A stretch of DNA of 64,000 nt from the NCBI RefSeq assembly GCF_003610695.1, contig NZ_RAQH01000011.1:1-64000 (forward strand), read 5' to 3'. A program made the position numbers and the translations under genes. Origin of the DNA: Epilithonimonas arachidiradicis (GTDB lineage: Bacteria; Bacteroidota; Bacteroidia; Flavobacteriales; Weeksellaceae). The stretch's first letter is position 1, and every line of letters begins with the position of its first letter. Below, in pieces: positions 53,014 to 62,826 of this stretch. The notes beneath the pieces were generated by a model. That model made no database searches and had not been told where the DNA came from. It was given only the letters and a program-made list of their open reading frames with translations.

Positions 53014-54307
53014 TGGGAATTGTAATTTTAAATGAAACACCTTTCTTTTTTGGATTCACATCAATATCGCCTTTGTATTTGTCAACGATTGTCTTAACCA
53101 GAAAAAGTCCGACTCCAAGACCATTAACGTGAAGATTTTCGTCTCTCGTAATGCGGTAATATTTATCAAAAATGTTTTGCTTCTCTTCTTTCGGAATTCC
53201 GATGCCGTCATCAGAAACTTCCATTCCAATTGCGTTGTTTATTTTGATCAAAATCTCGATTTCCTTTGCGCCATATTTTGATGAATTATCGATGAGATTA
53301 TCCATAATTTGCTTGAAATCGTTTTGATACAAAGATTTGTTCTCAATAAAATCCAATTTAATTTTAAAATCGATTTTATTAAAAGACTTTTTAACCTCAG
53401 AAAAATAATTCTCAATCTCTTTTTTGTCAATTAGAATATCATCAGAATCATTGTTATGAATAGACGAAACGATATTTTCAAGGCGTTTGATCTGACGCTC
53501 CAGCAAAGCTTTGGTTTCAGAATCAGAAGATTGAGCGACTGAAAATTTCAAAGTTGTAATTGGCGTATTCAGTTCGTGAGCGATGGAATCGATTGTTGTA
53601 TGGAGCTGTGAGATTTTCTTTTCCTGACGACTTAGATTTTTGATACTGTTTCTGAATAAGATGATAATCAGAACTATAATCAATAGACTAATGATAATCA
53701 AAGGAATAATTTTTTTTAAAACCAAAATTTTGACATTCAGAAGCTGAAAAGTTGATTTAGATTTTACCAAATAATAATTTTTCTCATCCAGCTTCAAATC
53801 TGTATTTTGTTTGGATTGCCGACTCGACCATTTCCCTTCGTTAATAACTAAAGGTTTTGACATTTTTTTTACCGTTTGATATAAAACAAGTGAGCGACCA
53901 GCCGGCAAAAGTTCCATTTTCTGAACTTCATCCAATATCGAATAGATTTCACTTTTCATTGCAATTTCAAAACCTGTGTTACCAATATTTTCTTTAAGGA
54001 TCTTCTCTAATTTCTTGTTGTATAGCTTTTCCGAGTTATAAATTCTTTCGGGATTTGTAATCTTTTCTTTTTGAATAGTAATACCTGTTTTCAGCCTTTG
54101 GAAATCACCAACCAATTTTTCCTCATTGGTATCGGTTTCATATTTTTCCATTGTATCCAGCGTTTTGTCCGCAATAGCTCTTGCTTGTACGGTAAGGTCT
54201 CTTTCCTGAAGACGATAAGAATTGTAGATATAATAGCCTTGCAGAACAACCAAAATAACAAGGCTGAACGTGAACAAAGTAATCGTGATGTTTCTCTTCC
54301 GATTCAT
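53003..54307 (-). CDS. membrane sensor histidine kinase
   Basis: 434 residues. First transmembrane helix about 7-28, a periplasmic sensor of about 155 residues, second transmembrane helix (IIPLIIISLLIIVLIIILF), HisKA with the phospho-accepting His in IDSIAHELNTPI (about 243), and HATPase_c with NLIDNSSKYGA, VSDDGIGIPKEE and GLGVGLFLVKTIVDKY. Cognate kinase of the OmpR-type regulator just downstream. The layout resembles the RprX/RprY pair of Bacteroidota, but I cannot confirm orthology. Confidence 0.92.
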   Translation of the reverse strand: MNRKRNITITLFTFSLVILVVLQGYYIYNSYRLQERDLTVQARAIADKTLDTMEKYETDTNEEKLVGDFQRLKTGITIQKEKITNPERIYNSEKLYNKKLEKILKENIGNTGFEIAMKSEIYSILDEVQKMELLPAGRSLVLYQTVKKMSKPLVINEGKWSSRQSKQNTDLKLDEKNYYLVKSKSTFQLLNVKILVLKKIIPLIIISLLIIVLIIILFRNSIKNLSRQEKKISQLHTTIDSIAHELNTPITTLKFSVAQSSDSETKALLERQIKRLENIVSSIHNNDSDDILIDKKEIENYFSEVKKSFNKIDFKIKLDFIENKSLYQNDFKQIMDNLIDNSSKYGAKEIEILIKINNAIGMEVSDDGIGIPKEEKQNIFDKYYRITRDENLHVNGLGVGLFLVKTIVDKYKGDIDVNPKKKGVSFKITIPNEA

Positions 54308-54337
54308 ATTGATTTTTATAAAAACTACAAAAATAAT

Positions 54338-54530
54338 TTAAACGCAAAGTCCGCAAAGTTTTTTGAATCTTATTGAAAATATTTTTAAGATTCGCAAATC
54401 ACATATTCATCGATTCATTTAAAAAACAATAAACATAGTGAGATAAAGGCGCTTCGCTCAGCAAAAAATTAATCTTGCAATATTCAAATTCGTGTTCTTT
54501 GTGAAAATCTTTGTGTCTTTGTGTTTAAAC
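54338..54530. repeat. dispersed ACAAAG-type intergenic repeat, copy 5, in a 337-base gap
   Basis: The gap 54308-54644 holds CGCAAAGTCCGCAAAG, AAAGGCGCTTCGCTCAGC and CTTTGTGTCTTTGTGTTTA words and the divergent promoters of the kinase and TonB-receptor genes. No open frame was found. Confidence 0.5.
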
Positions 54531-54644
54531 TTTACACTTCAAAAATACAATCAAATTTCTTTCAAAAAAGGCATTAACCTTCCATTAACCGTTCATTAAC
54601 AAAAATTTCCTACGTTTCGTCTCAATTTTGTCAAAATTATTGAA

Positions 54645-57000
54645 ATGAAAATATATAACGCAATTGTACTTCTGTTTCCGATTTTTGTCTGGAGTCAGAA
54701 TATCAAAGGCCATATCGAGAACGAAAATCAGGAACCTATTTCTGAATCAAGCATTGAAATTAATGATAATCAATCAATCAATATTTTATTCTGATAAAGA
54801 AGGGAATTTTAGTCTTGAAGGCATTTCGAAATTTCCTATATCAATTGTTATTAAAAAAGCAGATTATCAGGATTATGAAATCATTTTGGAAGATAACCAA
54901 TCACTGAATATTATTCTCAAAAAAGACACGGTAAAATCAATTGCAGGTGTAACAATAAAAGCTAACAAACCTTTATTGAAAAGGAAAATTGACCGATTGG
55001 AATTCAATATCGATAAAACACCACTTCAGAATCTGAACGCTTGGGATATCCTTAAAAACACACCCAATATTTTGGTTAAAAATGAGGAATTGAGCGTTCG
55101 TGGGAATTCTCAAATTATTGTCACTATCAATGATAAAAAAACTATGATGACACAGGAGCAACTGAAACAACTTCTTGAAAATACGGATGGAAACAATGTT
55201 TCTTCCGTTGAAGTCATCACCAATCCACCTGCGAAATACGAAGCGCAGGGAAGCGCGATTATCAATATCAAAATGAAGCAAAATGTTTTGTCCGGTTACA
55301 AAGGAAGAATCTCGACAAGATATACGCAGGCAACTTATGCAAAGGGACTAATCGGGACTTCACAATCTTACAATACTGATAAATGGCAACTGACCGGGAA
55401 TTACAATTTTGTAACCGGAGATTATGTCCGAAAAAACTTTGATGTTGTGATTTTTGACAAGGACAAAACCCGTTGGGAAAGCGATATGGTAAGAAAAACA
55501 CACGCTCACGAACAGCACGTCTACAACTTCTCAGGACAATATAATTTGGATAGTTTATCGACTGTACAATTTGGGTTTGATGGTTATAATGCGCCCAATA
55601 ACAACGGACATTACAATGTTCCGACGAATATTTACAACACGGAAAATAATCAACTGCAATCTTATTATTTGACTTCCAACAAGAAAAAGCAATATGATAA
55701 TAGTTTTAATTCTTATTTGGTTTTTGATAAAAAATTTGGGGATCATAATCTGACTTGGACGAATAACTCGAGTATGAAACGATTTAAAGAAAATCAGGAT
55801 GTCGAGACATTGTTGAATTTTGACGGTCGACCTGCAAATAATAACAGATTTGCGAATAATAGTATTCAGGATATTTCGCTTTATGCCACGCAATTGGATT
55901 ATCGATTTTCGAATGATCAATTTACATTGGAAAGTGGGCTGAAATACAGTTTTGTAAAGAATAAAAACGACCTTGATTTCTTTGACGGAACAAGCGGAAA
56001 TTTGGTTCCTGATTTGTCGAAAAGTAATTTATTTAATTATAAAGAGAATATTTTCGCTGCGTATATTTCTTCAGAATACAAATGGAGAAAATGGGAAATG
56101 AAAGCAGGTTTGCGTTCAGAAACGACTTTAATTAAAACCAATTCTGATAATCCGGTTGTGGAAAACAAGACAACCAGAACCGGACTCTTCCCTACTTTTT
56201 ATCTGATGTATAACCTGAAAGAAGACCAACAGTTGGGACTCTCATACGGGAAAAGAATCGACAGACCTAATTATGATTTCCTAAATCCTTCGAAATCTTA
56301 CTATAATTTATATTCATATTTTCAGGGCGATGCGAATCTGAAATCAACCATCATTCATAATCTGAGTCTGACTTACACGGTGAAAGACTGGAATTTTGAA
56401 GCTTATTACAGCTATATCAAAGACCCTTCTATGGAAATCTCTGTACAAAATCCACAGACTTTTGAAACGGTTTATAATTACACCAATATCGACCACGGAC
56501 AAAACCTGGGAGCTAATTTCTCCAAAAGTTTTTCTATAAAGCCATTCTGGAAACTGAATATTTTTGCAATGGGAGAATATCAGGAGAATTATTTTATGGG
56601 AACGGACAAAGTTTTATATAAAAATGATGTCTTCTTTTACAATGCTAATGTTTCCACACAAATCACTTTGGACAAAGCCAAAACCTGGGATTTGAATGTG
56701 TCTTATGTTTATAATTCTAAGACGGTTCAGGGTTCTTTTGACATCAGTTCTTCCCAGAGAACGAATATTATCATTAATAAAAAAATGTTTGATAAAAAAT
56801 TAGAAGCTGGTATGGTTTTCAATGATATTTTCCGAACGGACAGAAACACCATATCTACGAGATATGCTGACCAAAATCAGTATTTCAAAGATTATCGCGA
56901 TACGCAGTATTTTATGATCAATCTGAAATACAATTTCGGAAATCAGAAAGTGAAAGATGCAAAAGCCGGACGGAAAACAGATGAGCAAAACAGGTTGTAA
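54645..57000 (+). pseudogene. TonB-dependent receptor, frameshifted at a tetranucleotide repeat
   Basis: Outer-membrane beta-barrel receptor with an N-terminal CarboxypepD-regulatory-like domain, plug (ITVNDKKTMMTQEQL-like region followed by NNVSSVEVITNPPAKYEAQG) and barrel ending ITRNLKYNFG-like. The true start is ATG 54645 (MKIYNAIVLLFPIFVWSQN, a signal peptide). That frame hits TGA at about 54792, while the rest of the protein continues in the next frame. The break lies in AATC repeats (54768-54782). Deleting one 4-base unit joins the frames as EINDNQS-IFYSDKEGNF and gives 783 residues. It may be an inactivated gene, a phase-variable OFF state, or a sequencing error. Confidence 0.8.
54768..54782 (+). 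repeat. AATC tetranucleotide tract (3.75 units)
   Basis: AATCAATCAATCAAT lies within codons 42-46 of the TonB receptor. One unit fewer restores the reading frame. Confidence 0.85.
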
Positions 57001-57019
57001 ACACTATTTAATTATAACA

Positions 57020-57062
57020 AAACGCCAGCTAATGTAATCAATAGTCGGCGTTTATTTTTTTA
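57020..57062 (+). terminator. terminator of the TonB receptor gene
   Basis: AAACGCC (57020-57026) pairs with GGCGTTT (57047-57053), followed by ATTTTTTTAA. It may also serve the convergent response-regulator gene. Confidence 0.7.
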
Positions 57063-57425
57063 ATTTTTAAGATACTTTGCTACCTTTTGTTCCAAATCCT
57101 CCAGATCAAACGGCTTGGCAACAAAATCATTGGCTTGCGCACTTTCTGCAAGAGCTTCTATATCGTTATTGGCAGTCACATAGATAACAGGAATGTGTTT
57201 GAATTCTTCCTGACTTTTCAAAAGTCTGGTAGCTTCTATTCCACCGATGTTTGGAATCCAGTTATCCATCAGAATAATATCGGGATGAAACTCGGAGACT
57301 TTTTCCAAAATATTGTGTGACGTCTGGGAAATGTCCACTTCATAACCGCCGTCTTCAAAAATAATTGAAATCAGTTCCAGAAGCGTGGTGTCATCATCAA
57401 AAATTAATATTTTTTTCTTGCTCAT
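57060..57425 (-). CDS. single-domain response regulator
   Basis: 121 residues, receiver domain only: acidic cluster Asp 10-12, phospho-acceptor Asp 54 (IILMDNWIPNIGG), Thr in YVTANND and Lys in DFVAKPFDLEDL. No output domain, so it acts by protein contact or as a phosphate sink or relay. Last gene of the leftward signalling cluster, 18 bases after the CheB-type gene. Confidence 0.92.
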   Translation of the reverse strand: MSKKKILIFDDDTTLLELISIIFEDGGYEVDISQTSHNILEKVSEFHPDIILMDNWIPNIGGIEATRLLKSQEEFKHIPVIYVTANNDIEALAESAQANDFVAKPFDLEDLEQKVAKYLKN

Positions 57426-57443
57426 ATGTAGTAAATTTAAAAT

Positions 57444-58028
57444 CTATAGTTTATTATTTTTATTAAGTTGATTGATATAACGGGGTAAATTTTCTGGTGT
57501 GATTATCAGGTCAAAATACACGTGATCAACCGCTTGTTTCGGCATAAAATCGATCTCTGCAGTTTCGGGATTCTGTATCCAGACCTGGCCACCATTCCTT
57601 TTAACATACTGCAAACCTTCTACACCGTCCGAATTGGCGCCAGATAATAAAACAGCTACCAAACCACCCTCATAAACTTCTGATGCAGAACGGAATGATA
57701 CATCAATCGAAGGTCTGGAAAAATGCAGCTTTTCCGATCTGTCAAGCGATACATTAGTTTTATCATCAAACAGCAGATGGTAATCCGCCGGAGCTATGTA
57801 AATTTTGTTTGCCTGGATCTCCGTTTTATCTTCAATTTCCATAACTTCAAGAAGTGAAAATTGCTGTAATAGTATAGGCAAAATACTTGTCGATTGGGCT
57901 TTGCGATGAACGACTAAAACAATGGCAAAACCAAGATCTGCATCTAGACCTCTCACAAGTTCCAGAATAACTTGCAGGCTCCCTGCAGATCCACCGATGA
58001 TTACCAATTCTGTTTTCCCGTTCATCAT
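57444..58028 (-). CDS. CheB-type methylesterase domain protein
   Basis: 194 residues, methylesterase domain only, without the receiver domain of classical CheB. The catalytic triad is Ser 14 (IIGGSAGS), His 41 (VVHRKA) and Asp 134 (LLSGANSDGVEGL). In chemotaxis it removes methyl groups from receptor glutamates. No receptor, CheA or CheW gene is nearby, so the substrate may be a non-classical sensor, possibly the coiled coil of the hybrid kinase in this cluster. 5 bases after cheR-like. Confidence 0.9.
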   Translation of the reverse strand: MMNGKTELVIIGGSAGSLQVILELVRGLDADLGFAIVLVVHRKAQSTSILPILLQQFSLLEVMEIEDKTEIQANKIYIAPADYHLLFDDKTNVSLDRSEKLHFSRPSIDVSFRSASEVYEGGLVAVLLSGANSDGVEGLQYVKRNGGQVWIQNPETAEIDFMPKQAVDHVYFDLIITPENLPRYINQLNKNNKL

Positions 58029-58033
58029 TTATT

Positions 58034-58864
58034 TTAATTATGATCAATTTTCTTCCATATTTTCTGGTCTTCAACCTGGTGATAATATTTACCCAAATTT
58101 GAAAATCTCAATGTTTCCTTCGAACCCAAAGCCAGATAACCCAAACTTTCCAGACTGTCATCAAATAAGCGAAATACCCTTTCCTGTAATATTTTATCAA
58201 AGTAAATCAAAACATTACGACAAATAATCAATTGAAAACTATTAAAGGAACTGTCAGACACCAGATTATGTGTGGACAGGATCATCTTCTCCTTTAGACT
58301 TTTATCGAATCGCACACTATCATAATTCGCTGTATAATAATCCGAGAAATCCTTTTTCCCTCCGGATAAGATATAATTCTCGGAATAGACTTTCATCTGC
58401 TGGATTGGAAATACACCCGATCTTGCTGTTTCCAGGACTGACGGATTAAGGTCCGTCGCATAGATCAGGCACTTTTGATAAAGTCCGGCTTCCTTCAACA
58501 AAATAGCGATGGAATAAGCTTCTTCGCCTGTGGAACAACCCGCAACCCAAACTCTTATCAATGGATAAGTACCCAGCTGTGGTAATATCTTTTCTCTCAA
58601 TGTTTTGAAAAAGTAGGGATCACGAAACATCTCTGTAACGTTCACCGTGATTTCTTCTATAAAATGCTTCAGATAGTCCGGATCGTTAACCAAAGTGTAT
58701 CTTAGTTCCGCAAAACTTGTGAACTTATCAATAAGGCAAATCCTGTTGACTCTGCGTTTAAAAGATGCTCTGCTATACAGGGAAAAATCGTACCCGTACA
58801 GTTCATATACGTCTTTTATTAAGAATTCTATCTCTTCGTCTTTTACAATTCCTGGTTCCAGCAT
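58034..58864 (-). CDS. CheR-type protein methyltransferase
   Basis: 276 residues. N-terminal helical CheR domain (about 5-70), then the SAM-dependent domain: EITVNVTEMFRDP, RVWVAGCSTGEEAYSIA (SAM site), IYATDLNPSVLETA and FQLIICRNVLIYFDK. It uses SAM to methylate glutamates. It shares one base (TAATG) with the preceding response-regulator gene and pairs with the CheB-type gene downstream. Confidence 0.93.
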   Translation of the reverse strand: MLEPGIVKDEEIEFLIKDVYELYGYDFSLYSRASFKRRVNRICLIDKFTSFAELRYTLVNDPDYLKHFIEEITVNVTEMFRDPYFFKTLREKILPQLGTYPLIRVWVAGCSTGEEAYSIAILLKEAGLYQKCLIYATDLNPSVLETARSGVFPIQQMKVYSENYILSGGKKDFSDYYTANYDSVRFDKSLKEKMILSTHNLVSDSSFNSFQLIICRNVLIYFDKILQERVFRLFDDSLESLGYLALGSKETLRFSNLGKYYHQVEDQKIWKKIDHN

Positions 58865-59226
58865 TAGAATTTTTCTATAGCAATTAATAACTGATCTAGG
58901 TCAATCGGTTTTGTAATATAATCGTCAGCGCCAGCTTCCAGACATTTTTCCCGATCTTCCGGCATCGCCTGGGCTGTTACAGCAATTACAGTCGTTTCTT
59001 TTATTGATGAAGTCTCACGGATTATTTTCATCGTCTCATAACCATCCATATCAGGCATCATCATATCTATCAGGAGAACCTTGATCTCTTCATCATTTTT
59101 CAAAAGATCTATCGCCTCCTGTCCCATCGTGGCAGTTATAATCTGATAACCTCTGGCCTTCAGTGTCAGTTTAAGAGCAAAAATATTGCGTGGATCATCG
59201 TCCACAATTAGAATTTTCTTCTTCAT
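58864..59226 (-). CDS. single-domain response regulator
   Basis: 120 residues from ATG 59226; the open frame runs 33 codons further upstream into the kinase gene but the domain starts here. Receiver: Asp 9-11, phospho-acceptor Asp 54 (LLIDMMMPDMDGYETM), Lys in DDYITKPIDLDQL. Very similar to the third receiver of the hybrid kinase just upstream (MDMMMPEMDGYQTI), which suggests duplication. 5 bases after the kinase stop. Confidence 0.93.
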   Translation of the reverse strand: MKKKILIVDDDPRNIFALKLTLKARGYQIITATMGQEAIDLLKNDEEIKVLLIDMMMPDMDGYETMKIIRETSSIKETTVIAVTAQAMPEDREKCLEAGADDYITKPIDLDQLLIAIEKF

Positions 59227-59231
59227 TAGAT

Positions 59232-62200
59232 TTAACTTTCGTATAACCAAACACGTAATAATGATAATAGCTGATCGATATCTACCGGTTTCGAAATATA
59301 GTCCGAAGCACCTGCAGCAATACACTTGTCACGATCTCCTAACATCGATTTTGCAGTCACAGCAATAATCGGTAATCGGGCAAACTTCGGCATCTGTCTT
59401 ATTTCTCGGATTGTTTGATAGCCATCCATCTCCGGCATCATCATATCCATCAGAACAACATCTATGTCAGGATGGTCATTGATCTGACTCAAAGCCTGTT
59501 TTCCGTCCATTGCCAAAACGACTTCCACTTTATATTTTTCGAGGGCTTTGGTTAATGAGAAGATATTTCGGGCATCATCGTCGGTAATCAGGATTTTCTT
59601 TCCACTTAAGACTTCTGTTAATGAACCAAGCGTTTTGCTTCTGGTTTCTTCGGAATTGTTCTTTTCCTCAACCAAATGTAAAAACAAACCTACTTCATCC
59701 AGAATGCGTTTGTAAGAATGAGCGGTCTTCACCACAATAGAATCCGCATACTTTTTGATTTTCAACTCTTCCGAAGTGGACAGGCTGCGTTCTGTAAAAA
59801 TGATGATTGGCAGATTCTCGAGACCTTCATAACTTTTGATCGATTCAACAATTTCGAATTCATTCCCTTTGGAAGCGCCGATATCCAAAATCACACAATC
59901 TACACGATTAGAAACCAAAGCATTAACACTGTCTTCTACATTATTTTCTACAGATAACGAAATGTTATAATTGCTCAAAAAGTAGGACAAAGCACTGGCG
60001 TGTCTGGCATTTTCTTCCACAATCAGGACTTTTTGAGGGGATTTTCTGATCGCTTCTTCGATTTTTTTGAAAACCGATGTCATCTGTTCTAATGCCATTG
60101 GCTTGTTGATAAAATCAATCGCACCTTTCATCAGACTCTCCTGTTTTGCACGCATTACCGACATCATATGAACCGGGATGTGTCTTGTGCCCGAATTGGA
60201 TTTCAACTCATCCATTACTTGCCAGCCATCTTTTACCGGCAACTGAATATCCAGCAAAATAGCAAGCGGATGATATTGGATCGCAGCCGACAGCGCCTGA
60301 TCGCCTCTTACAACCACAACACCTTTGTAGTTCTGCATTCTTGCATACTTGAGCAAAGCTTTGGCAAAATTGGTATCGTCTTCTACAATCAGAATCACTC
60401 TATCATCCTCTGTTATAGTATCTCTGTCGTCATCTACATCTTCCGGGATTTCCAAAACAGGATGACTATCGTCCAAAATATGCTTAATCTCTTCCACATC
60501 TTCTTTGATAATGTCAACAAGATTCTGGTCGGTTTCTAACTGAACGATTTCAATATTTTTGCTGGATGGAATTGTGAGACTGAATTCACTTCCTTCGTTC
60601 ACTTTACTGGTTAATGTTAATTCTCCGCCTAATAATCGAGCGATTTCCCGGCTGATTGATAATCCCAAACCTGTTCCACCGAATTTTCTTCTTGTGGAAC
60701 CGTCAGCCTGTTGGAAAGCTTCGAAAATGATATTCTGTTTGTCTTCCGCAATTCCTATTCCTGTATCTTTTACGGAGAAAATAATGAAACCTTTATTCTT
60801 AGGATCATTTTTGATGTTCAGGCTGATACTTCCTTCTGAAGTGAATTTGATAGCATTAGATAAAAGATTTCTCAACACCTGATCCAGTCTCAGTCTGTCC
60901 GTCTCAAAATTGGTTCTAACATCTTTATCAATTTCGATATTGAACTGAAGTGCTTTCTGATGAATCACCGGATTGAAAAGGTTACGCAGATCTTTTACCA
61001 CATCTTCCAACGAAATATCCTGGTAATCCAAAGTCATTTTTCCCGATTCGATTTTTGCAAGATCCAGGATCTCATCAATCAGAGTTAACAGACTGGTTCC
61101 CGAGCTCTGGATCACTTTTGCAGATTCTATCTGGTCTTCATTCAGGTTTTCATCAGGATTTTCAGCCATCAAGCGGGACAACAAAAGAATCGAATTCAAA
61201 GGTGTACGCAGCTCGTGTGACATATTCGCCAGGAACTCGGATTTGTATTTGGTACTTAACGCTAACTCTTCCACTTTTCTCTGGATCTCAGCATTACGCT
61301 CACCAATCAGAAGATTTTTTTCCTCCAAAAGCTTGGAACGCTCTTCCAGCTCGGCATTGGATTGCATCAGTTCTTCCTGCTGCACTTTTAGCTCCTCTTC
61401 AGAAGCCTGCAATTTCTGAGTTTGAGCTTCGAGCTCTGTATTGAGATTCTCCAGTTCAGAATGCTGTACCTGCAATTCTTCTGATTGCGTTTGGGTTTCT
61501 TCCAACAATCGCTGTTCCTGCTCCCTGCTTTTTGCTGTATTAAGGGCAATCGCAATATTGCGGCTGCTTTCTATAAAATATTCAACTTGATTATCATCAA
61601 AATTCGTAGTTGAATTCAGTTCCAAAACACCAAAGCTGTGTTCCCCATAATAAATCGGAACCAATAAAATACTATTGACTCTAACCTTATTGGCTGCAAA
61701 TGTTACTGTAAAATCGTTTTCATTAATATCATTGTAAACCTTCGGCATTCTCTGAACGAAAACCTGTCCTACCATTCCTTCGCCGTGTTCGAAGATTTTT
61801 TTCATATGATCTTCTAATCCATAAGCTGAGCTCAGTTTTAGTTTTCCTTCCTCATTCAGATAGATCGCGCCGTTGATACATTTAGCATAATCGATCAAAC
61901 TATTGAGAGACTGGCTTGTGACTTCTTTTACAGACTTATTGCCCACCAGGGATTCATTCAGTAGAACCAAGCCTTTTTGTCGCCATTCGCTTTGATTAAT
62001 CTGGTCAAACGATTTCTTGAGAGAATCTGTCATATGGTTCAAGGATTCTACCAGATCACCCAAATCGTCCTGTACATTATCAACCGCTTTCTGGCTGTAA
62101 TCCCCATTGGAAACACGATTTGCAATTTGTTTGATTGCATTGACACGTCTGGTAATTTCAAGATCCTTTTCCTTTAGCTCTCTTTCCAGCTTATCTCTCC

Positions 62201-62819
62201 TGATAAGATCTGCCTTTAGTTTTGCATAGAAAGAAGCCGTTACTATGACCGCTGCAATTGCAGAAAAAATGATAAATAAAACAGTGGTATTGGAGGATTT
62301 TGTCAGATCCTTGTTTTTAATTTCTAATATCTGTTCTTCATACTTTACAAAATCATTTACGATGCTTCGGCATTTGTCCATATAAGCCTTGCTCATCGTG
62401 ATCTGCTCCTGGGTCATCTGGATACCATTGCGTCTGTCCTCTACAAAATGTTGCAAATTATTCATAGTGGTTTTAACATTTTGCTCCAGATTATTAAAAC
62501 GTTGCAATTGGAACTGATCATCGATATCCAAAGCTTTTGCACGTTCTATGGCTTTTGGAAGCTCTACCAAACTGCGTTTGTAAGGATCCAGATAATTTTC
62601 TTTACCGGTCAGCTGGTAACCTCTGTTTCCTGTTTCAGCATCAAGCAATAAAATCAGAACATCTTTGACCGCAGTAATAGATTTTCTGCTTGTAGAGAGC
62701 TTTTCTCTATTTTGCATTTGATTTTGGATACTCCAATAAGAAGCAATCGAACTGGCAATAAGAATCAAAAGTGACAAACCGACTCCTATCTGCAGATTTC
62801 TTATAATTTTCTTTGGCAT
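59232..62819 (-). CDS. CHASE3-HAMP-GAF hybrid histidine kinase with three receiver domains
   Basis: 1195 residues. Two transmembrane helices (about 8-30 and 180-203) flank a CHASE3 domain (with AETGNRGYQLTGKENYL). Then HAMP, a GAF domain (about 290-435), a long coiled coil (about 435-530), HisKA (FLANMSHELRTPLNSI, about 545), HATPase_c (VKDTGIGIAEDKQ, GGTGLGLSISREIAR) and three receivers: VILIVEDDTNFAK, KVLIVEENARHAS (weaker) and KILITDDDARNIF with MDMMMPEMDGYQTI. The central kinase of the cluster, feeding several receivers. Confidence 0.93.
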   Translation of the reverse strand: MPKKIIRNLQIGVGLSLLILIASSIASYWSIQNQMQNREKLSTSRKSITAVKDVLILLLDAETGNRGYQLTGKENYLDPYKRSLVELPKAIERAKALDIDDQFQLQRFNNLEQNVKTTMNNLQHFVEDRRNGIQMTQEQITMSKAYMDKCRSIVNDFVKYEEQILEIKNKDLTKSSNTTVLFIIFSAIAAVIVTASFYAKLKADLIRRDKLERELKEKDLEITRRVNAIKQIANRVSNGDYSQKAVDNVQDDLGDLVESLNHMTDSLKKSFDQINQSEWRQKGLVLLNESLVGNKSVKEVTSQSLNSLIDYAKCINGAIYLNEEGKLKLSSAYGLEDHMKKIFEHGEGMVGQVFVQRMPKVYNDINENDFTVTFAANKVRVNSILLVPIYYGEHSFGVLELNSTTNFDDNQVEYFIESSRNIAIALNTAKSREQEQRLLEETQTQSEELQVQHSELENLNTELEAQTQKLQASEEELKVQQEELMQSNAELEERSKLLEEKNLLIGERNAEIQRKVEELALSTKYKSEFLANMSHELRTPLNSILLLSRLMAENPDENLNEDQIESAKVIQSSGTSLLTLIDEILDLAKIESGKMTLDYQDISLEDVVKDLRNLFNPVIHQKALQFNIEIDKDVRTNFETDRLRLDQVLRNLLSNAIKFTSEGSISLNIKNDPKNKGFIIFSVKDTGIGIAEDKQNIIFEAFQQADGSTRRKFGGTGLGLSISREIARLLGGELTLTSKVNEGSEFSLTIPSSKNIEIVQLETDQNLVDIIKEDVEEIKHILDDSHPVLEIPEDVDDDRDTITEDDRVILIVEDDTNFAKALLKYARMQNYKGVVVVRGDQALSAAIQYHPLAILLDIQLPVKDGWQVMDELKSNSGTRHIPVHMMSVMRAKQESLMKGAIDFINKPMALEQMTSVFKKIEEAIRKSPQKVLIVEENARHASALSYFLSNYNISLSVENNVEDSVNALVSNRVDCVILDIGASKGNEFEIVESIKSYEGLENLPIIIFTERSLSTSEELKIKKYADSIVVKTAHSYKRILDEVGLFLHLVEEKNNSEETRSKTLGSLTEVLSGKKILITDDDARNIFSLTKALEKYKVEVVLAMDGKQALSQINDHPDIDVVLMDMMMPEMDGYQTIREIRQMPKFARLPIIAVTAKSMLGDRDKCIAAGASDYISKPVDIDQLLSLLRVWLYES

Positions 62820-62826
62820 AAAGAAT

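Noticed and set aside
54664-54790. N-terminal 40 residues of the receptor frame (starting at a TTG)
   Set aside because: The sequence is low in character, while the other frame gives a proper signal peptide; this is the wrong frame upstream of the frameshift.
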